Translations under genes and position numbers: made by a program
The notes under the pieces: model-generated
The model's database searches: none
Seen by the model: the letters and a program-made list of their open reading frames with translations, nothing else
What the model was told of the DNA's origin: nothing
Origin: Comamonadaceae bacterium
GTDB taxonomy: Bacteria > Pseudomonadota > Gammaproteobacteria > Burkholderiales > Burkholderiaceae_C
DNA length: 39,330 nt
Direction of reading: 5' to 3'
Assembly: GCA_027486495.1 (NCBI GenBank)
Contig: JAIXOZ010000153.1
Location: 1 to 39,330, forward strand
In this document: in pieces, positions 8,424 to 15,483 of the stretch
How positions within the stretch are numbered: the first letter of the stretch is position 1
How the letters are laid out: the number at the start of each line of letters is the position of its first letter

Positions 8424-9308
8424 TCAATGATCCAATTCTGGTTTAATGGCATCGTAGCCGGGGACGTAGTTGATATTGGTCTGGTCCGGATTGCGATTGA
8501 TCAGGGGACGGGAATACAGTGGGTTGGTCACGCTGCGGACCTCATGCTCCAACCGATACAGTGGCTTCAAGGTGTCCGGATCTACGATGTCGATGAAGCG
8601 CCACTCATATTGGCCTCTTTCCAGCGTGATGAGGCCACGCTCCTTCAGCCAGCGATGCGGACCGGAGAAGTCGGCGATGTAGACCGCGATGTGATGTCCG
8701 TCATACTCCGGCAGCGGCCTGTCCGTTTCGCGAAACAGCAGGTATTGCATCGTCCCCACCTGAACGCGTGCGCAGGCGCCCTGTGCATCTTTCTCGACGG
8801 ACGATGGGGCCTTGATGGCCTCGCGGTAAAAGCGCGCGATGCCATCCGCCGTGCCCATGGGCACATCGAATTCGACATAGGGCATGCCGATCTGGATGGG
8901 GCCGAAGCGCTCCAGATCTGGCTCGAAGCAGCGTAGGCGATTGCCCCAAGGTGAGATGACATCAACGTAGCCGCTGGCTTCATGCACGCCGAATTGCGTG
9001 CCTGCCAGCCGATCCTTCACTGCAGCCAAGCGCAGAAGCAGCGCCTGGCGAGACGGCAGCACGATCGCGGTATGCCCGCGCAGTACCTCGGGCTTATAGG
9101 GCGGACGTGTTGGCATGTGGATCTGGTTGCGGCCGATGTTGATCCACATGTTGGTCAGTTCAACCATTATGTAAGGATCGCGGGTCAAACCCAGTCCAGC
9201 AACGTAGAACAGTGTCGCGATCTGCTGGTCTGGCACTGCCGTATTGACATGCTCCAAGGCGACACAGTTGCCCAGGTCTTCGTTGGTGGGGTTGAATTGC
9301 TTTTCCAT
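8424..9308 (-). CDS. VOC-superfamily (glyoxalase/extradiol dioxygenase fold) protein
   Basis: The protein is 294 residues. The N-terminal half begins 'CVALEHVNTAVPDQQIATLF' and the second half has 'PYVEFDVPMGTADGIARFYR' and 'HHIAVYIADFSGPHRWLKE', giving two paired beta-alpha-beta-beta-beta modules as in VOC proteins. Candidate metal ligands are the H of LEHVN, the H in GHHIAVY and the E in YRLEHEV. The exact reaction is unknown: it could be a ring-cleavage dioxygenase or an isomerase. The ATG at 9308 is preceded by GAGGAAGCAAAC, a good ribosome binding site, so the longer upstream reading (to 9413) is not needed. It reads in the same direction as the tctC repeats, and its upstream region contains gene debris. 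Confidence 0.78.
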   Translation of the reverse strand: MEKQFNPTNEDLGNCVALEHVNTAVPDQQIATLFYVAGLGLTRDPYIMVELTNMWINIGRNQIHMPTRPPYKPEVLRGHTAIVLPSRQALLLRLAAVKDRLAGTQFGVHEASGYVDVISPWGNRLRCFEPDLERFGPIQIGMPYVEFDVPMGTADGIARFYREAIKAPSSVEKDAQGACARVQVGTMQYLLFRETDRPLPEYDGHHIAVYIADFSGPHRWLKERGLITLERGQYEWRFIDIVDPDTLKPLYRLEHEVRSVTNPLYSRPLINRNPDQTNINYVPGYDAIKPELDH

Positions 9309-9493
9309 GTTTGCTTCCTCGGTGATATTGAATGGTGTTGGGTAAAAATCAAACAGCTTCTGCTTTACTGCGCACGGGCCGCTTTTGCACTTTCTCCAAC
9401 CGGTCGGCAACACCGCACAGGGGTGCGCTACTCACCAAATTGAAAACCATGGGGTCCCGATGGTGTTCCACACCCGTACACATTTCGCACGGC

Positions 9494-9870
9494 CTATGCT
9501 GTGCTTTCACATGAGCCCCAAGGTTGCGAGCTAGCGCCACTGCCCGCCTTCCAAACGCCCCTTGCTCTTGGTCGCAGCGGGCAAGTCCGTTTGCGCAACG
9601 CAGACAGATAGGTGCCGCGAAACCAGAGGACGAGCTCGACTTCGTCGGTCGGATCCAGATCGTTCCAGGTCGACCAGATTGAGGTGTCCATAAGGTTCAG
9701 TTGTCCTGCCTGTGGGTGAGGTGGGAGCATGGTCTTCAGGACGCAAGCGGACCGTCATCAGTCCGTGACTCGCCTCGCGAAGATGCTCTTTACATGTGCT
9801 CGAGCAGCAGGTGGAAGTTGCTGTTCTCCGCGATGTCTTGGGCGCAGATCCATTCCTGAGTGGTCGTCAT
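9494..9870 (-). pseudogene. Remnant of an unidentified gene coupled to tctC copy 1
   Basis: An ATG at 9870 overlaps the tctC stop (ATGA) and opens a 26-codon frame (MTTTQEWICAQDIAENSNFH and on to HLLLEHM, stop at 9790). After a frame change the same strand continues with 'HLREASHGLMTVRLRPEDHA', and later 'MDTSIWSTWNDLDPTDEVEL', broken by shifts. Equivalent pieces stand after the other two tandem tctC copies, so an ancestral gene once followed tctC with translational coupling. I do not recognise the family. The rest of the 558-base gap up to the VOC gene (9309-9493) holds a 63-codon open stretch of unknown origin and nothing else I can name. Confidence 0.55.
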
Positions 9871-10886
9871 TTTTGCGGTGCTCCTGTTGCCTTGCCTTCC
9901 ACCAACGCCAAAATCTCCCTCGCATCCGGCCCCCAGCGAGCCGCCAGCTCTTTGATCTCGCTTCGCAGCGCCGCAGCATCACCCACGTCCGGCTCGACAC
10001 CCGCCGTGCGCAGAGCCTCGACGACTTCAGTCTGCGTCATGGCCTGCCGCACTGCATTGGCGATTTTCTCAACGACGGCCGGATTCATGCCTGCAGGGCC
10101 GGCCAGTGCAACCGAGCCCGTCGAGAAGTACGGACGAATCGATTCAGAGAACGCAGGGGCGACGGGCGCTTCCCCTGCGCGGGTCGATCCTGACAGGGCA
10201 ACAAGGCGAACGCCTTTGCCCGTTTGTGCGGCAATCAATGCCGTGCCCAGGTCGGTATACAAGAGATGCACTTCCCCCGCAATGAGCGCGGTTGCACTTT
10301 GACCGCCCCCCTTGTAAGGCACGGCCAGCATTTCTGCGCCAACCTTGCGGGCCGCCATGGCCATGGCCAAGTGCCCGGAGGTGCCCGTGCCGGTGATGGC
10401 GTAGGACACCTTGTTCGGATTGGCCTTGGCGTATTGCAGAACCTCGAGCAGGTCCTTGCCAGGAATCGTCGGGTGGGCGATGACGGCGGTCCGGAAGTAC
10501 GCGAAGGGAATGATGGGCGTGATGTCCTTCGACAGGTCGTAGGGCGCCTTGTCCATCACGAAGCCGGACGTGAACTGCTGGCGGGTGGGCAGCAACATCA
10601 AACGGTACCCATCGGGCTGTGAGCGGATAAGGTTCTGGGTGCCGATGATGCCCTGTGCACCGGCGATGTTTTCGACGACGACGAACTGACCCAGCAGTTT
10701 TTGCAGCGGGCTCTGAAGGATGCGGGCCACTCTGTCGTACCCACCGCCGGGTGGGCTCGTGACGATGATGCGAACCAAGCGATCGGGATACCGGCTCGAG
10801 TCGGTGGACTGTGCCCAGGCTTGGGTCTGCATCAACGCCAGCGCGGCTGTGCCGACCAGGCAAATTAAAAATCTCATCGAAATCAT
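9867..10886 (-). CDS. Bug/TctC-family substrate-binding protein, tandem copy 1
   Basis: The 339-residue periplasmic binding protein starts MISMRFLICLVGTAALALMQ with cleavage after AWA. The mature start is 'YPDRLVRIIVTSPPGGGYD', followed by 'GAQGIIGTQNLIRSQPDG', 'KVSYAITGTGTSGHLAMAMA' and 'AVPYKGGGQSATALIAGEVH', the family's ligand-binding loops. The start is at 10886, because AAAGGAGACAGC stands directly before this ATG; an ATG seven codons upstream lies before the ribosome binding site. It is one of three very similar tandem genes. The loop has a tyrosine (GGGYD) where copies 2 and 3 have glutamine (GGGQD), a possible specificity change. Promoter cassette R2 lies upstream. No TctAB genes are seen. 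Confidence 0.95.
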   Translation of the reverse strand: MISMRFLICLVGTAALALMQTQAWAQSTDSSRYPDRLVRIIVTSPPGGGYDRVARILQSPLQKLLGQFVVVENIAGAQGIIGTQNLIRSQPDGYRLMLLPTRQQFTSGFVMDKAPYDLSKDITPIIPFAYFRTAVIAHPTIPGKDLLEVLQYAKANPNKVSYAITGTGTSGHLAMAMAARKVGAEMLAVPYKGGGQSATALIAGEVHLLYTDLGTALIAAQTGKGVRLVALSGSTRAGEAPVAPAFSESIRPYFSTGSVALAGPAGMNPAVVEKIANAVRQAMTQTEVVEALRTAGVEPDVGDAAALRSEIKELAARWGPDAREILALVEGKATGAPQK

Positions 10887-10998
10887 GCTGTCTCCTTTGT
10901 AGTGCACCCATTTGAGCGGTCATTTTTAAAAATCATAGGATTGGCCCTGGCTTTTAGAAAATGATATGAAATGAAGTGGGTTATCAGGTGGGGTAATC
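10887..10998 (-). repeat. Promoter/leader cassette copy R2 (before tctC copy 1)
   Basis: The minus-strand core occupies 10957-10976 (plus strand GAAAATGATATGAAATGAAG, one change from the consensus). The distance from its near edge to the tctC ATG at 10886 is 71 bases. In the gene sense the core includes TATCAT, a possible -10 box. AAAGGAGACAGC directly precedes the start codon. Confidence 0.85.
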
Positions 10999-11084
10999 GT
11001 TGTGATGCGCCACAGGATCAAGACCGGCACAGTGTGTCATCGAATGCGTTTGTCGATCAGCCCGTCGGCTTCGCCCAGCGCGCG

Positions 11085-11220
11085 GTCAGGATGCAGGCAG
11101 ACCGTCATCCACCCGTGACTCGCCTCGCGAAGATGCTCTTTACATGTGCTCGAGCAGCAGGTGGAAGTTGCTGTTCTCCGAGATGTCTTGGGCTCAGATC
11201 CATTCCTGAGTGGTCGTCAT
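11085..11220 (-). pseudogene. Remnant of an unidentified gene coupled to tctC copy 2
   Basis: This region corresponds almost base for base to 9740-9870. The ATG at 11220 overlaps the tctC copy 2 stop, and the frame reads MTTTQEWI before a TGA where copy 1 has TGC. The continuation in another frame reads 'REASHGWMTVCLHPDRALGE' and 'LIDKRIR', shared with copy 3. This is an inactivated duplicate. Confidence 0.6.
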
Positions 11221-12236
11221 TTTTGCGGTGCTCCTGTTGTCTTGCCTTCCACCAACGCCAAAATTTCCCTCGCATCCGGCCCCCAGCGAGCCGCCAGCTC
11301 TTTGATCTCGCTTCGCAGCGCCGCAGCATCACCCACGTCTGGCTCGACACCCGCCGTGCGCAGAGCCTCGACGACTTCGGTCTGCGTCATGGCCTGCCGC
11401 ACTGCATTGGCGATTTTCTCAACGACGGCCGGATTCATGCCTGCAGGGCCGACCAGTGAAACCGAGCCCGTCGAGAAGTACGGACGAATCGATTCAGGGA
11501 ACGCAGGGGCGACGGGCGCTTCTCCTGCGCGGGTCGATCCTGACACGGCGACGAGGCGAACGCCTTTGCCTGTTCGTGCGGCAATCAATGCCGTACCCAG
11601 GTCGGTATAAAAGAGATGCACTTCCCCCGCAATAAGCGCTGTTGAACTCTGACCGCCCCCCCTGTAGGGCACGGCCAGCATTTCTGCGCCAACCTTGCGG
11701 GCCGCCATGGCCATGGCCAAGTGCGCGCTGGTGCCCGTGCCGACAATGGCGTAGGACACCTTGTTCGGATTGGCCTTGGCGTATTGCAGAACCTCGAGCA
11801 GGTCCTTGCCGGGAATCGTCGGGTGGGCGATGACGGCGGTCCGGAAGTACGCGAAGGGAATGATGGGCGTGATGTCCTTCGACAGGTCGTAGGGCGCCTT
11901 GTCCATCACGAAGCCCGACGTGAACTGCTGACGGGTGTTCATCAACATCACATGGTACCCATCGGGCTGTGCGCGGATGAGGTTCTGGGTGCCGATGATG
12001 CCCTGTGCACCGGGGATGCTCTCGACCACGACGGACTGCCCCAGCAGCTTTTGCAGCGGGCCCTGAAGGATACGGGCCACTCTGTCTTGCCCGCCGCCGG
12101 GTGGGCTCGTGACGATGAGCCGGACCAAGCGATCGGGATACCGGCTCGAGTCGGTGGACTGTGCCCAGGCTTGGGTCTGCACCATCGCCAGCGCGGCTGT
12201 GCTGACCATGCAAAGTAAAAATCTCAACGAAATCAT
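11217..12236 (-). CDS. Bug/TctC-family substrate-binding protein, tandem copy 2
   Basis: The 339-residue protein is nearly the same as copies 1 and 3, with signal peptide MISLRFLLCMVSTAALAMVQ and cleavage after AWA. The mature start is 'YPDRLVRLIVTSPPGGGQD'. It differs from copy 1 mainly in the first third (QNLIRAQPDGYHVMLMNTRQ against QNLIRSQPDGYRLMLLPTRQ), while the last hundred residues are almost identical. That pattern points to recent duplication with gene conversion of the 3' part. The start at 12236 is set by AAAGGAGACAGC. Cassette R3 lies upstream and the coupled remnant follows the stop. The role is presumed to be periplasmic capture of a carboxylate. Confidence 0.95.
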   Translation of the reverse strand: MISLRFLLCMVSTAALAMVQTQAWAQSTDSSRYPDRLVRLIVTSPPGGGQDRVARILQGPLQKLLGQSVVVESIPGAQGIIGTQNLIRAQPDGYHVMLMNTRQQFTSGFVMDKAPYDLSKDITPIIPFAYFRTAVIAHPTIPGKDLLEVLQYAKANPNKVSYAIVGTGTSAHLAMAMAARKVGAEMLAVPYRGGGQSSTALIAGEVHLFYTDLGTALIAARTGKGVRLVAVSGSTRAGEAPVAPAFPESIRPYFSTGSVSLVGPAGMNPAVVEKIANAVRQAMTQTEVVEALRTAGVEPDVGDAAALRSEIKELAARWGPDAREILALVEGKTTGAPQK

Positions 12237-12360
12237 GCTGTCTCCTTTGTAGTGCAACCATTGAAGCGGTCATTTTTAAAAATCATAGGAATGGCCCTTG
12301 TTTTTTGAAAATGATATGAACTGAGGTCGGTCATCAGTTGGGGTGATCGGTTTGATGCGC
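12237..12360 (-). repeat. Promoter/leader cassette copy R3 (before tctC copy 2)
   Basis: The core lies at 12307-12326 (plus strand GAAAATGATATGAACTGAGG), again 71 bases from the ATG at 12236. The region between core and start (CATTTTTAAAAATCATAGGA on the plus strand) is nearly identical to R2. Beyond the core the two copies also share the spacer that leads into the remnant following the next tctC gene. Confidence 0.85.
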
Positions 12361-12439
12361 GACAGAATCATGCACGGCAAGAGGTGTATTCGAATGCGAT
12401 TGTCGATCAGCCCGCCGACGGGTTGATCGGGTTCGCCCA

Positions 12440-12581
12440 GCGCGACGATAGGATGCAGTTGGACTGTTAACCATCCGTAGCGCGCCTCGCGAACCTACTC
12501 ATACAAGTGCTCGAGCAGCAGGTGGAAGTTGGTGTTCGACGTGATGTTATGGACACAGAGCCATATGTAATTGGTCGTCAT
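12440..12581 (-). pseudogene. Remnant of an unidentified gene coupled to tctC copy 3
   Basis: The ATG at 12581 overlaps the tctC copy 3 stop. The frame reads MTTNYIWLCVHNITSNTNFH then LLLEHLYE and a TAG. If the stop is ignored it stays open in the same frame through 'VREARYGWLTVQLHPIVALG' and on towards cassette R3, so this copy keeps the longest frame of the three. The family is not recognised. Confidence 0.55.
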
Positions 12582-13591
12582 TTCTGCGGCGCTCCTGTTG
12601 TCTTCCCTTCCACCAACGCCAGAATCTCCCTCGCATCCGGCCCCCAGCGAGCCGTCAGCTCTTTGATCTCGCTTCGCAGCGCCGCAGCATCACCCACGTC
12701 CGGCTCGAGACCGGCTGTGCGGATTGCCTCGACGACTTCGGTCTGCGTCATGGCCTGCCGCACCGCGTTGGCGATCTTCTCAACGACGGCTGGATTCATG
12801 CCAGGAGGGCCGACCAGTGCAAGCGAGCCCGTAGAGAAGTACGGACGAATCGATTCAGAGAACGCAGGGGCGAGGGGTGCTTCCCCTGCGCGGGTCGATC
12901 CTGACACGGCGACGAGGCGAACGCCTTTGCCCATTTGTGCGGAAAGCAATGCCGTGGCCACATCGGTAGTGTAGATATGCACTTCCCCCGCAGCAACCGC
13001 GGTTGCAGCCTGACCGCCCGTCTTGTAGGGCACGGCCAGCATCTCCGCGCCAACCTTTCGAGCCGCCATGGCCATGGCCAAGTGCCCGGACATGCCCACG
13101 TTGGCGTAGGACACCTTGTTCGGATTGGCCTTGGCGTACTGCAGAACATCGAGCAGGTCCTTGCCGGGAATCGTCGGGTGGGCGATGACGGCGAGCCGGA
13201 AGTACGCGAAGGGAATGATGGGCGTGATGTCCTTCGACAGGTCGTAGGGCGCTTTTTCCATCACGAAGCCCGACGTGAACTGCTGGCGGGTGTTCATCAA
13301 CATCACACGGTACCCATCAGGCTGTGCGCGGATGAGATTCTGGGTGGCGATGATGCCCTGTGCACCGGGGATGTTCTCGACGACGACAGGCTGTCCCAGC
13401 AGCTTTTGCAGTGGGCCCTGGAGGATGCGGGCCACTCTGTCTTGGCCGCCGCCAGCTTGGGTCGTGGTCATGATCCGGATCAAGCGATCGGGATACCGGC
13501 TTGAGTCGGCGGACTGTGCCCAGGCTTGACTCTGCACCACCGCCAGCGCGGCTGTGCCGGCTATGCAAAGTAAAAATCTCATAGAAATCAT
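12578..13591 (-). CDS. Bug/TctC-family substrate-binding protein, tandem copy 3
   Basis: The 337-residue protein has signal peptide MISMRFLLCIAGTAALAVVQ and cleavage after AWA. It is the most divergent of the three tandem copies: 'YPDRLIRIMTTTQAGGGQD' replaces the VTSPPGGG loop, and two residues are missing in 'KVSYANVGMSGHLAMAMA'. Both changes fall in ligand-contacting loops of this family, so its ligand may differ from that of copies 1 and 2. The middle also differs (VAAGEVHIYTTDVATALLSA). The start at 13591 follows AAGGAGACAGC. Cassette R4 and a longer duplicated segment lie upstream. Confidence 0.94.
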   Translation of the reverse strand: MISMRFLLCIAGTAALAVVQSQAWAQSADSSRYPDRLIRIMTTTQAGGGQDRVARILQGPLQKLLGQPVVVENIPGAQGIIATQNLIRAQPDGYRVMLMNTRQQFTSGFVMEKAPYDLSKDITPIIPFAYFRLAVIAHPTIPGKDLLDVLQYAKANPNKVSYANVGMSGHLAMAMAARKVGAEMLAVPYKTGGQAATAVAAGEVHIYTTDVATALLSAQMGKGVRLVAVSGSTRAGEAPLAPAFSESIRPYFSTGSLALVGPPGMNPAVVEKIANAVRQAMTQTEVVEAIRTAGLEPDVGDAAALRSEIKELTARWGPDAREILALVEGKTTGAPQK

Positions 13592-13717
13592 GCTGTCTCC
13601 TTCGCCGCGCAACTTTTTGAGCGGTCATTTTCAAAAAGCATAGGATTGGTCCTGATCTTTTTAAAATGATATGAACTGAAGTCGGTCATCAGGTGGAGTG
13701 ATGCGAGGCCTTGGGAC
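13592..13717 (-). repeat. Promoter/leader cassette copy R4 (before tctC copy 3)
   Basis: The core is at 13662-13681 on the plus strand (TAAAATGATATGAACTGAAG) and its near edge is 71 bases from the ATG at 13591. The sequence continues GTCGGTCATCAGGTGG and ATGCGAGGC as in R5 and R6. Unlike R2 and R3, this copy is joined upstream to the binding-protein gene fragment at 13718-13985. Confidence 0.85.
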
Positions 13718-13985
13718 ATTTTTTATTAAGATGATTGTTTCGGTTCACCCTGAGGGGCCACCTGCCGCGGGCTCGATTGCGCAAGGCACGCGCGAACATG
13801 ACGATGGTGATCAGAACCCATCTTCTTCTTGATGTCCTGGTCGATGCAGATCAGCGCATGCACCGGCTACCGCCAGAACCCACCGCCTTAGACTTCGCCG
13901 TCGTAGTTTTTGACCTAGGGGCACCAACCGGAATAGGTTTAGGCCACCGGCAGCCTGATTCGCGTCTTTACCGGTTCTAGCGGCG
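13718..13985 (-). pseudogene. Duplicated 3' fragment of a probable family 5 ABC binding-protein gene, copy a
   Basis: On the minus strand the pieces 'VKNYDGEV', 'GGGFW', 'PVHA' and 'IDQDIKKKMG' can be read with interrupting stops and shifts. The same block is present at 14631-14950 and 19456-19745. Together they suggest a C-terminus of the form PWVKNYDGxIYGGGFW, then QPVHARxWIDQDLKKKM, which resembles the end of peptide or opine type (SBP_bac_5) binding proteins. All copies are broken. It lies directly between the cupin gene and cassette R4. Confidence 0.6.
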
Positions 13986-13992
13986 ACCGCGC

Positions 13993-14409
13993 TTAAATCG
14001 GTGTGCGCTTGGGCGGCGGCACGCCTACCACGGCCATGCGGATGGTTTCACTGCCGTTGTTGAGCAGTTGATGTTCCACCACGTCCGGCGCCATATGGAT
14101 CACTTCGCCAGGTCCGACCTGCTGCTCGCGCGTCTCGCCGCTGTCGGTCTTCCACTGCATCACGCCGTGACCGCTGATGATGAAATAGATTTCCTCGAAG
14201 TCACTGGGGTACTCGACTTCGACGCTCTCGGTGCGGTACTTGTCGTGCCGGTGCCAAGAGTGAGGGCTGAAGCCCGGGTTGATATCGTCGAGAGCGAAAA
14301 AGAGTTTTTCCGTAACGATGACGCGCTTGACCAGCCCGGCTTCCTTGCCGAAGCCGCGTATGTTCTGCCCTGCCAATTCATTCGTCTTGATGATATTGAG
14401 TGGTGTCAT
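13993..14409 (-). CDS. Small cupin-domain protein
   Basis: The 138-residue protein is a single beta-barrel cupin. Motif 1 shows 'PGFSPHSWHRHDKYRTE' (HxH with a later glutamate) and 'FEEIYFIISGHGVMQ'; motif 2 shows 'VGPGEVIHMAPDVVEHQLLN', with a histidine at the metal position. It probably binds a divalent metal. Cupins of this size act as dioxygenases, isomerases or sugar/acid-binding proteins, and the exact role is unknown. I place the start at the ATG at 14409 rather than the GTG at 14412, because AGGAG then sits at a proper distance. That AGGAG overlaps the stop codon (TAG) of the upstream 27-codon leader derived from a TctC signal peptide, so translation may be coupled. Confidence 0.87.
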   Translation of the reverse strand: MTPLNIIKTNELAGQNIRGFGKEAGLVKRVIVTEKLFFALDDINPGFSPHSWHRHDKYRTESVEVEYPSDFEEIYFIISGHGVMQWKTDSGETREQQVGPGEVIHMAPDVVEHQLLNNGSETIRMAVVGVPPPKRTPI

Positions 14410-14418
14410 CACAGTCTC

Positions 14419-14502
14419 CTAGTCGAGCTTAATTTTCAAGCTCTGCACAAACGGCAGCGCAGCTGTGCCGACCATGCAAAGTAAAGTTTTCATCGAAAGC
14501 AT
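14419..14502 (-). CDS. 27-codon leader ORF derived from a TctC signal peptide
   Basis: From an ATG at 14502, preceded by GAAGGAGATAGC, the frame encodes MLSMKTLLCMVGTAALPFVQ and then SLKIKLD, ending at TAG (14419-14421). It matches the TctC signal peptides (MISMRFLLCIAGTAALAVVQ) and then departs, so the mature protein is gone. The TAG is part of TAGGAG, the ribosome binding site of the cupin gene, whose ATG lies 9 bases further on. It may be translated as an upstream ORF that couples ribosomes to the cupin, or simply be a scar of promoter capture. Confidence 0.6.
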   Translation of the reverse strand: MLSMKTLLCMVGTAALPFVQSLKIKLD

Positions 14503-14630
14503 GCTATCTCCTTCGCAGCTCAACGATTTGAGCATTCATAAACTTTGAGAATAGGGTTGGCACTGGCTTTTTGAAAATGATATGAACTGAAGTCGGTCAT
14601 CAGGTGGGGTAATGCGAGGCATCGGTACAT
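14503..14630 (-). repeat. Promoter/leader cassette copy R5 (before the cupin gene)
   Basis: The core at 14573-14592 (plus strand GAAAATGATATGAACTGAAG) is at the same 71-base distance from the leader ATG at 14502 as in the tctC genes. The flanks GTCGGTCATCAGGTGGGG and AATGCGAGGC match R6. It drives the signal-peptide stub and the cupin. Confidence 0.85.
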
Positions 14631-14950
14631 CCTTTCGACAGGTGATTGTTTTGTATCACCTTGAGGGCCCACCCGCCGCGAGCTCAATTGCGTCAGGCTC
14701 GCGCGAATATGGCGACGGTGATCAGAATCACATCTTCTTCTTGAGGGCCTGCTCGATCCAGAACCGCCCATGGACCGGCTGCCACCGGAAACCGCCGCCA
14801 TAGGTTTCGCCGTGTAGTTTTAGACCTCGGGCTATCAGGCGGCATACGTGTGGACCACCGGCAGCCAGATGAAGGGCGCCTTGCCCGGGTTATAGATGTA
14901 GAGCTCCTTGCCCGATCTGGCCACTTGTCGGAAAGCGGCATTGTCGATTG
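14631..14950 (-). pseudogene. Duplicated 3' fragment of a probable family 5 ABC binding-protein gene, copy b
   Basis: This is the longest copy. On the minus strand it reads 'SIDNAAFRQVARSGKELYIY' then NPGKAPFIWLPVVHTYAA, which resembles the C-terminal 'RKxLYxxAxxxxxxxAPxIxL' region of SBP_bac_5 proteins. Shifted frames follow with 'GGGF', 'QPVHGRFWIEQ' and ALKKKM. Stops interrupt every frame. It ends next to an unrelated TctC fragment on the opposite strand. Confidence 0.6.
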
Positions 14951-14954
14951 ACGG

Positions 14955-15044
14955 GTGGAACAATGGTGGGGGTTGGTGGCACCAGCAAAAACGACGGTCG
15001 CGATGCTGGAAAAACTGCGCACCCAGGTGGCGAACGCCATGTGT
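14955..15044 (+). pseudogene. C-terminal fragment of a TctC-family gene
   Basis: On the plus strand, 'VEQWWGLVAPAKTTVAMLEK' followed by LRTQVANAM matches the TctC C-terminal helix region (W-W-G-L-x-A-P-A-x-T). A stop lies just before it, so the rest of the gene is missing. It runs in frame and without a gap into the start of the LigJ-like fragment, so it marks a deletion or recombination joint. Confidence 0.75.
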
Positions 15045-15345
15045 CATCTGATCATTGATGTTCACTGCCATTTCACGACGGTGGTTCCGTGCCTTATCAC
15101 TGCGGGCAGTGTCGAGACATTGCGCAGGACATGGGATTGCCGCTGTTTGAGTTATCGGTACTTCGCAATGGGTACTTCAACACCTGTCTGTATCAACAGC
15201 CGGGAATCGACATGCTGCATGAAGTGCTGACGAGCGCAAAAATTGTGTTTGCCTCCGAGACGGTTCGTGCGTTCAGGGGCGTCGATCCCAGGACGGGTCA
15301 GGCATTCGACGACACCCGCCCTTGTTTCGATGCTTCGCGCCCGGC
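15045..15345 (+). pseudogene. 4-oxalomesaconate hydratase (LigJ-like amidohydrolase) with internal deletion
   Basis: The N-terminus 'LIIDVHCHFTT' fits the amidohydrolase metal motif at the start of LigJ-type enzymes. After about 30 bases the frame changes and reads 'GGSVPYHCGQCRDIAQDMGL', 'NGYFNTCLYQQPGIDML' and 'KIVFASETVRAFRGVDPRTG' then QAFDDTRPCFDAS, which follows the LigJ C-terminal third closely (V-P-Y-H, F-A-S-E, G-x-D-P-x-T-G, D-D-T). The central two thirds are gone and the two parts are out of frame, so the gene is dead. LigJ hydrates 4-oxalomesaconate in protocatechuate 4,5-cleavage and gallate degradation. The intact gene downstream encodes the enzyme for the next step. Confidence 0.82.
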
Positions 15346-15372
15346 CGATTCGACATCAAGAATCAAATATTT

Positions 15373-15459
15373 TTGGACAGCGCGCTCGGCGTATATGCTA
15401 GAGTATTTGATTGCCCTTTTTGCGCAAGAATCGATCTGCAGTCGGTCAATTGACTGCAG
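15373..15459 (+). promoter_or_regulatory. Candidate promoter and palindromic site before the aldolase gene
   Basis: TTGGAC (15373-15378) and TATGCT (15394-15399), 15 bases apart, could form a promoter. Downstream, CTGCAGTC (15436-15443) and GACTGCAG (15452-15459) are perfect 8-base inverted arms enclosing an overlapping 10-base palindrome, GTCAATTGAC (15445-15454). The group ends 24 bases before the aldolase ATG. It could be an operator or a hairpin in the leader. Confidence 0.45.
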
Positions 15460-15483
15460 CACCCTCTTGATGGAGCAAGTCTC

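Noticed and set aside
10144..10923. Minus-strand second frame (259 codons) inside tctC copy 1, repeated at 11494-12273
   Set aside because: The frame is carried along by the duplication of tctC and is very rich in R, H and G. It has no motif of its own.
9867..13717. Regular 1.35-kb periodicity that could be taken for an assembly artefact or a CRISPR-like array
   Set aside because: The units are complete tctC genes with many differences, including a two-codon deletion and loop changes, so they are real diverged duplicates. No short direct repeats with unique spacers were seen anywhere in the window.
13735..13980. Plus-strand open frame of 81 codons between tctC copy 3 and the cupin
   Set aside because: The same DNA in the two sister copies does not keep this frame, whereas pieces of a binding-protein C-terminus appear on the minus strand in all three.
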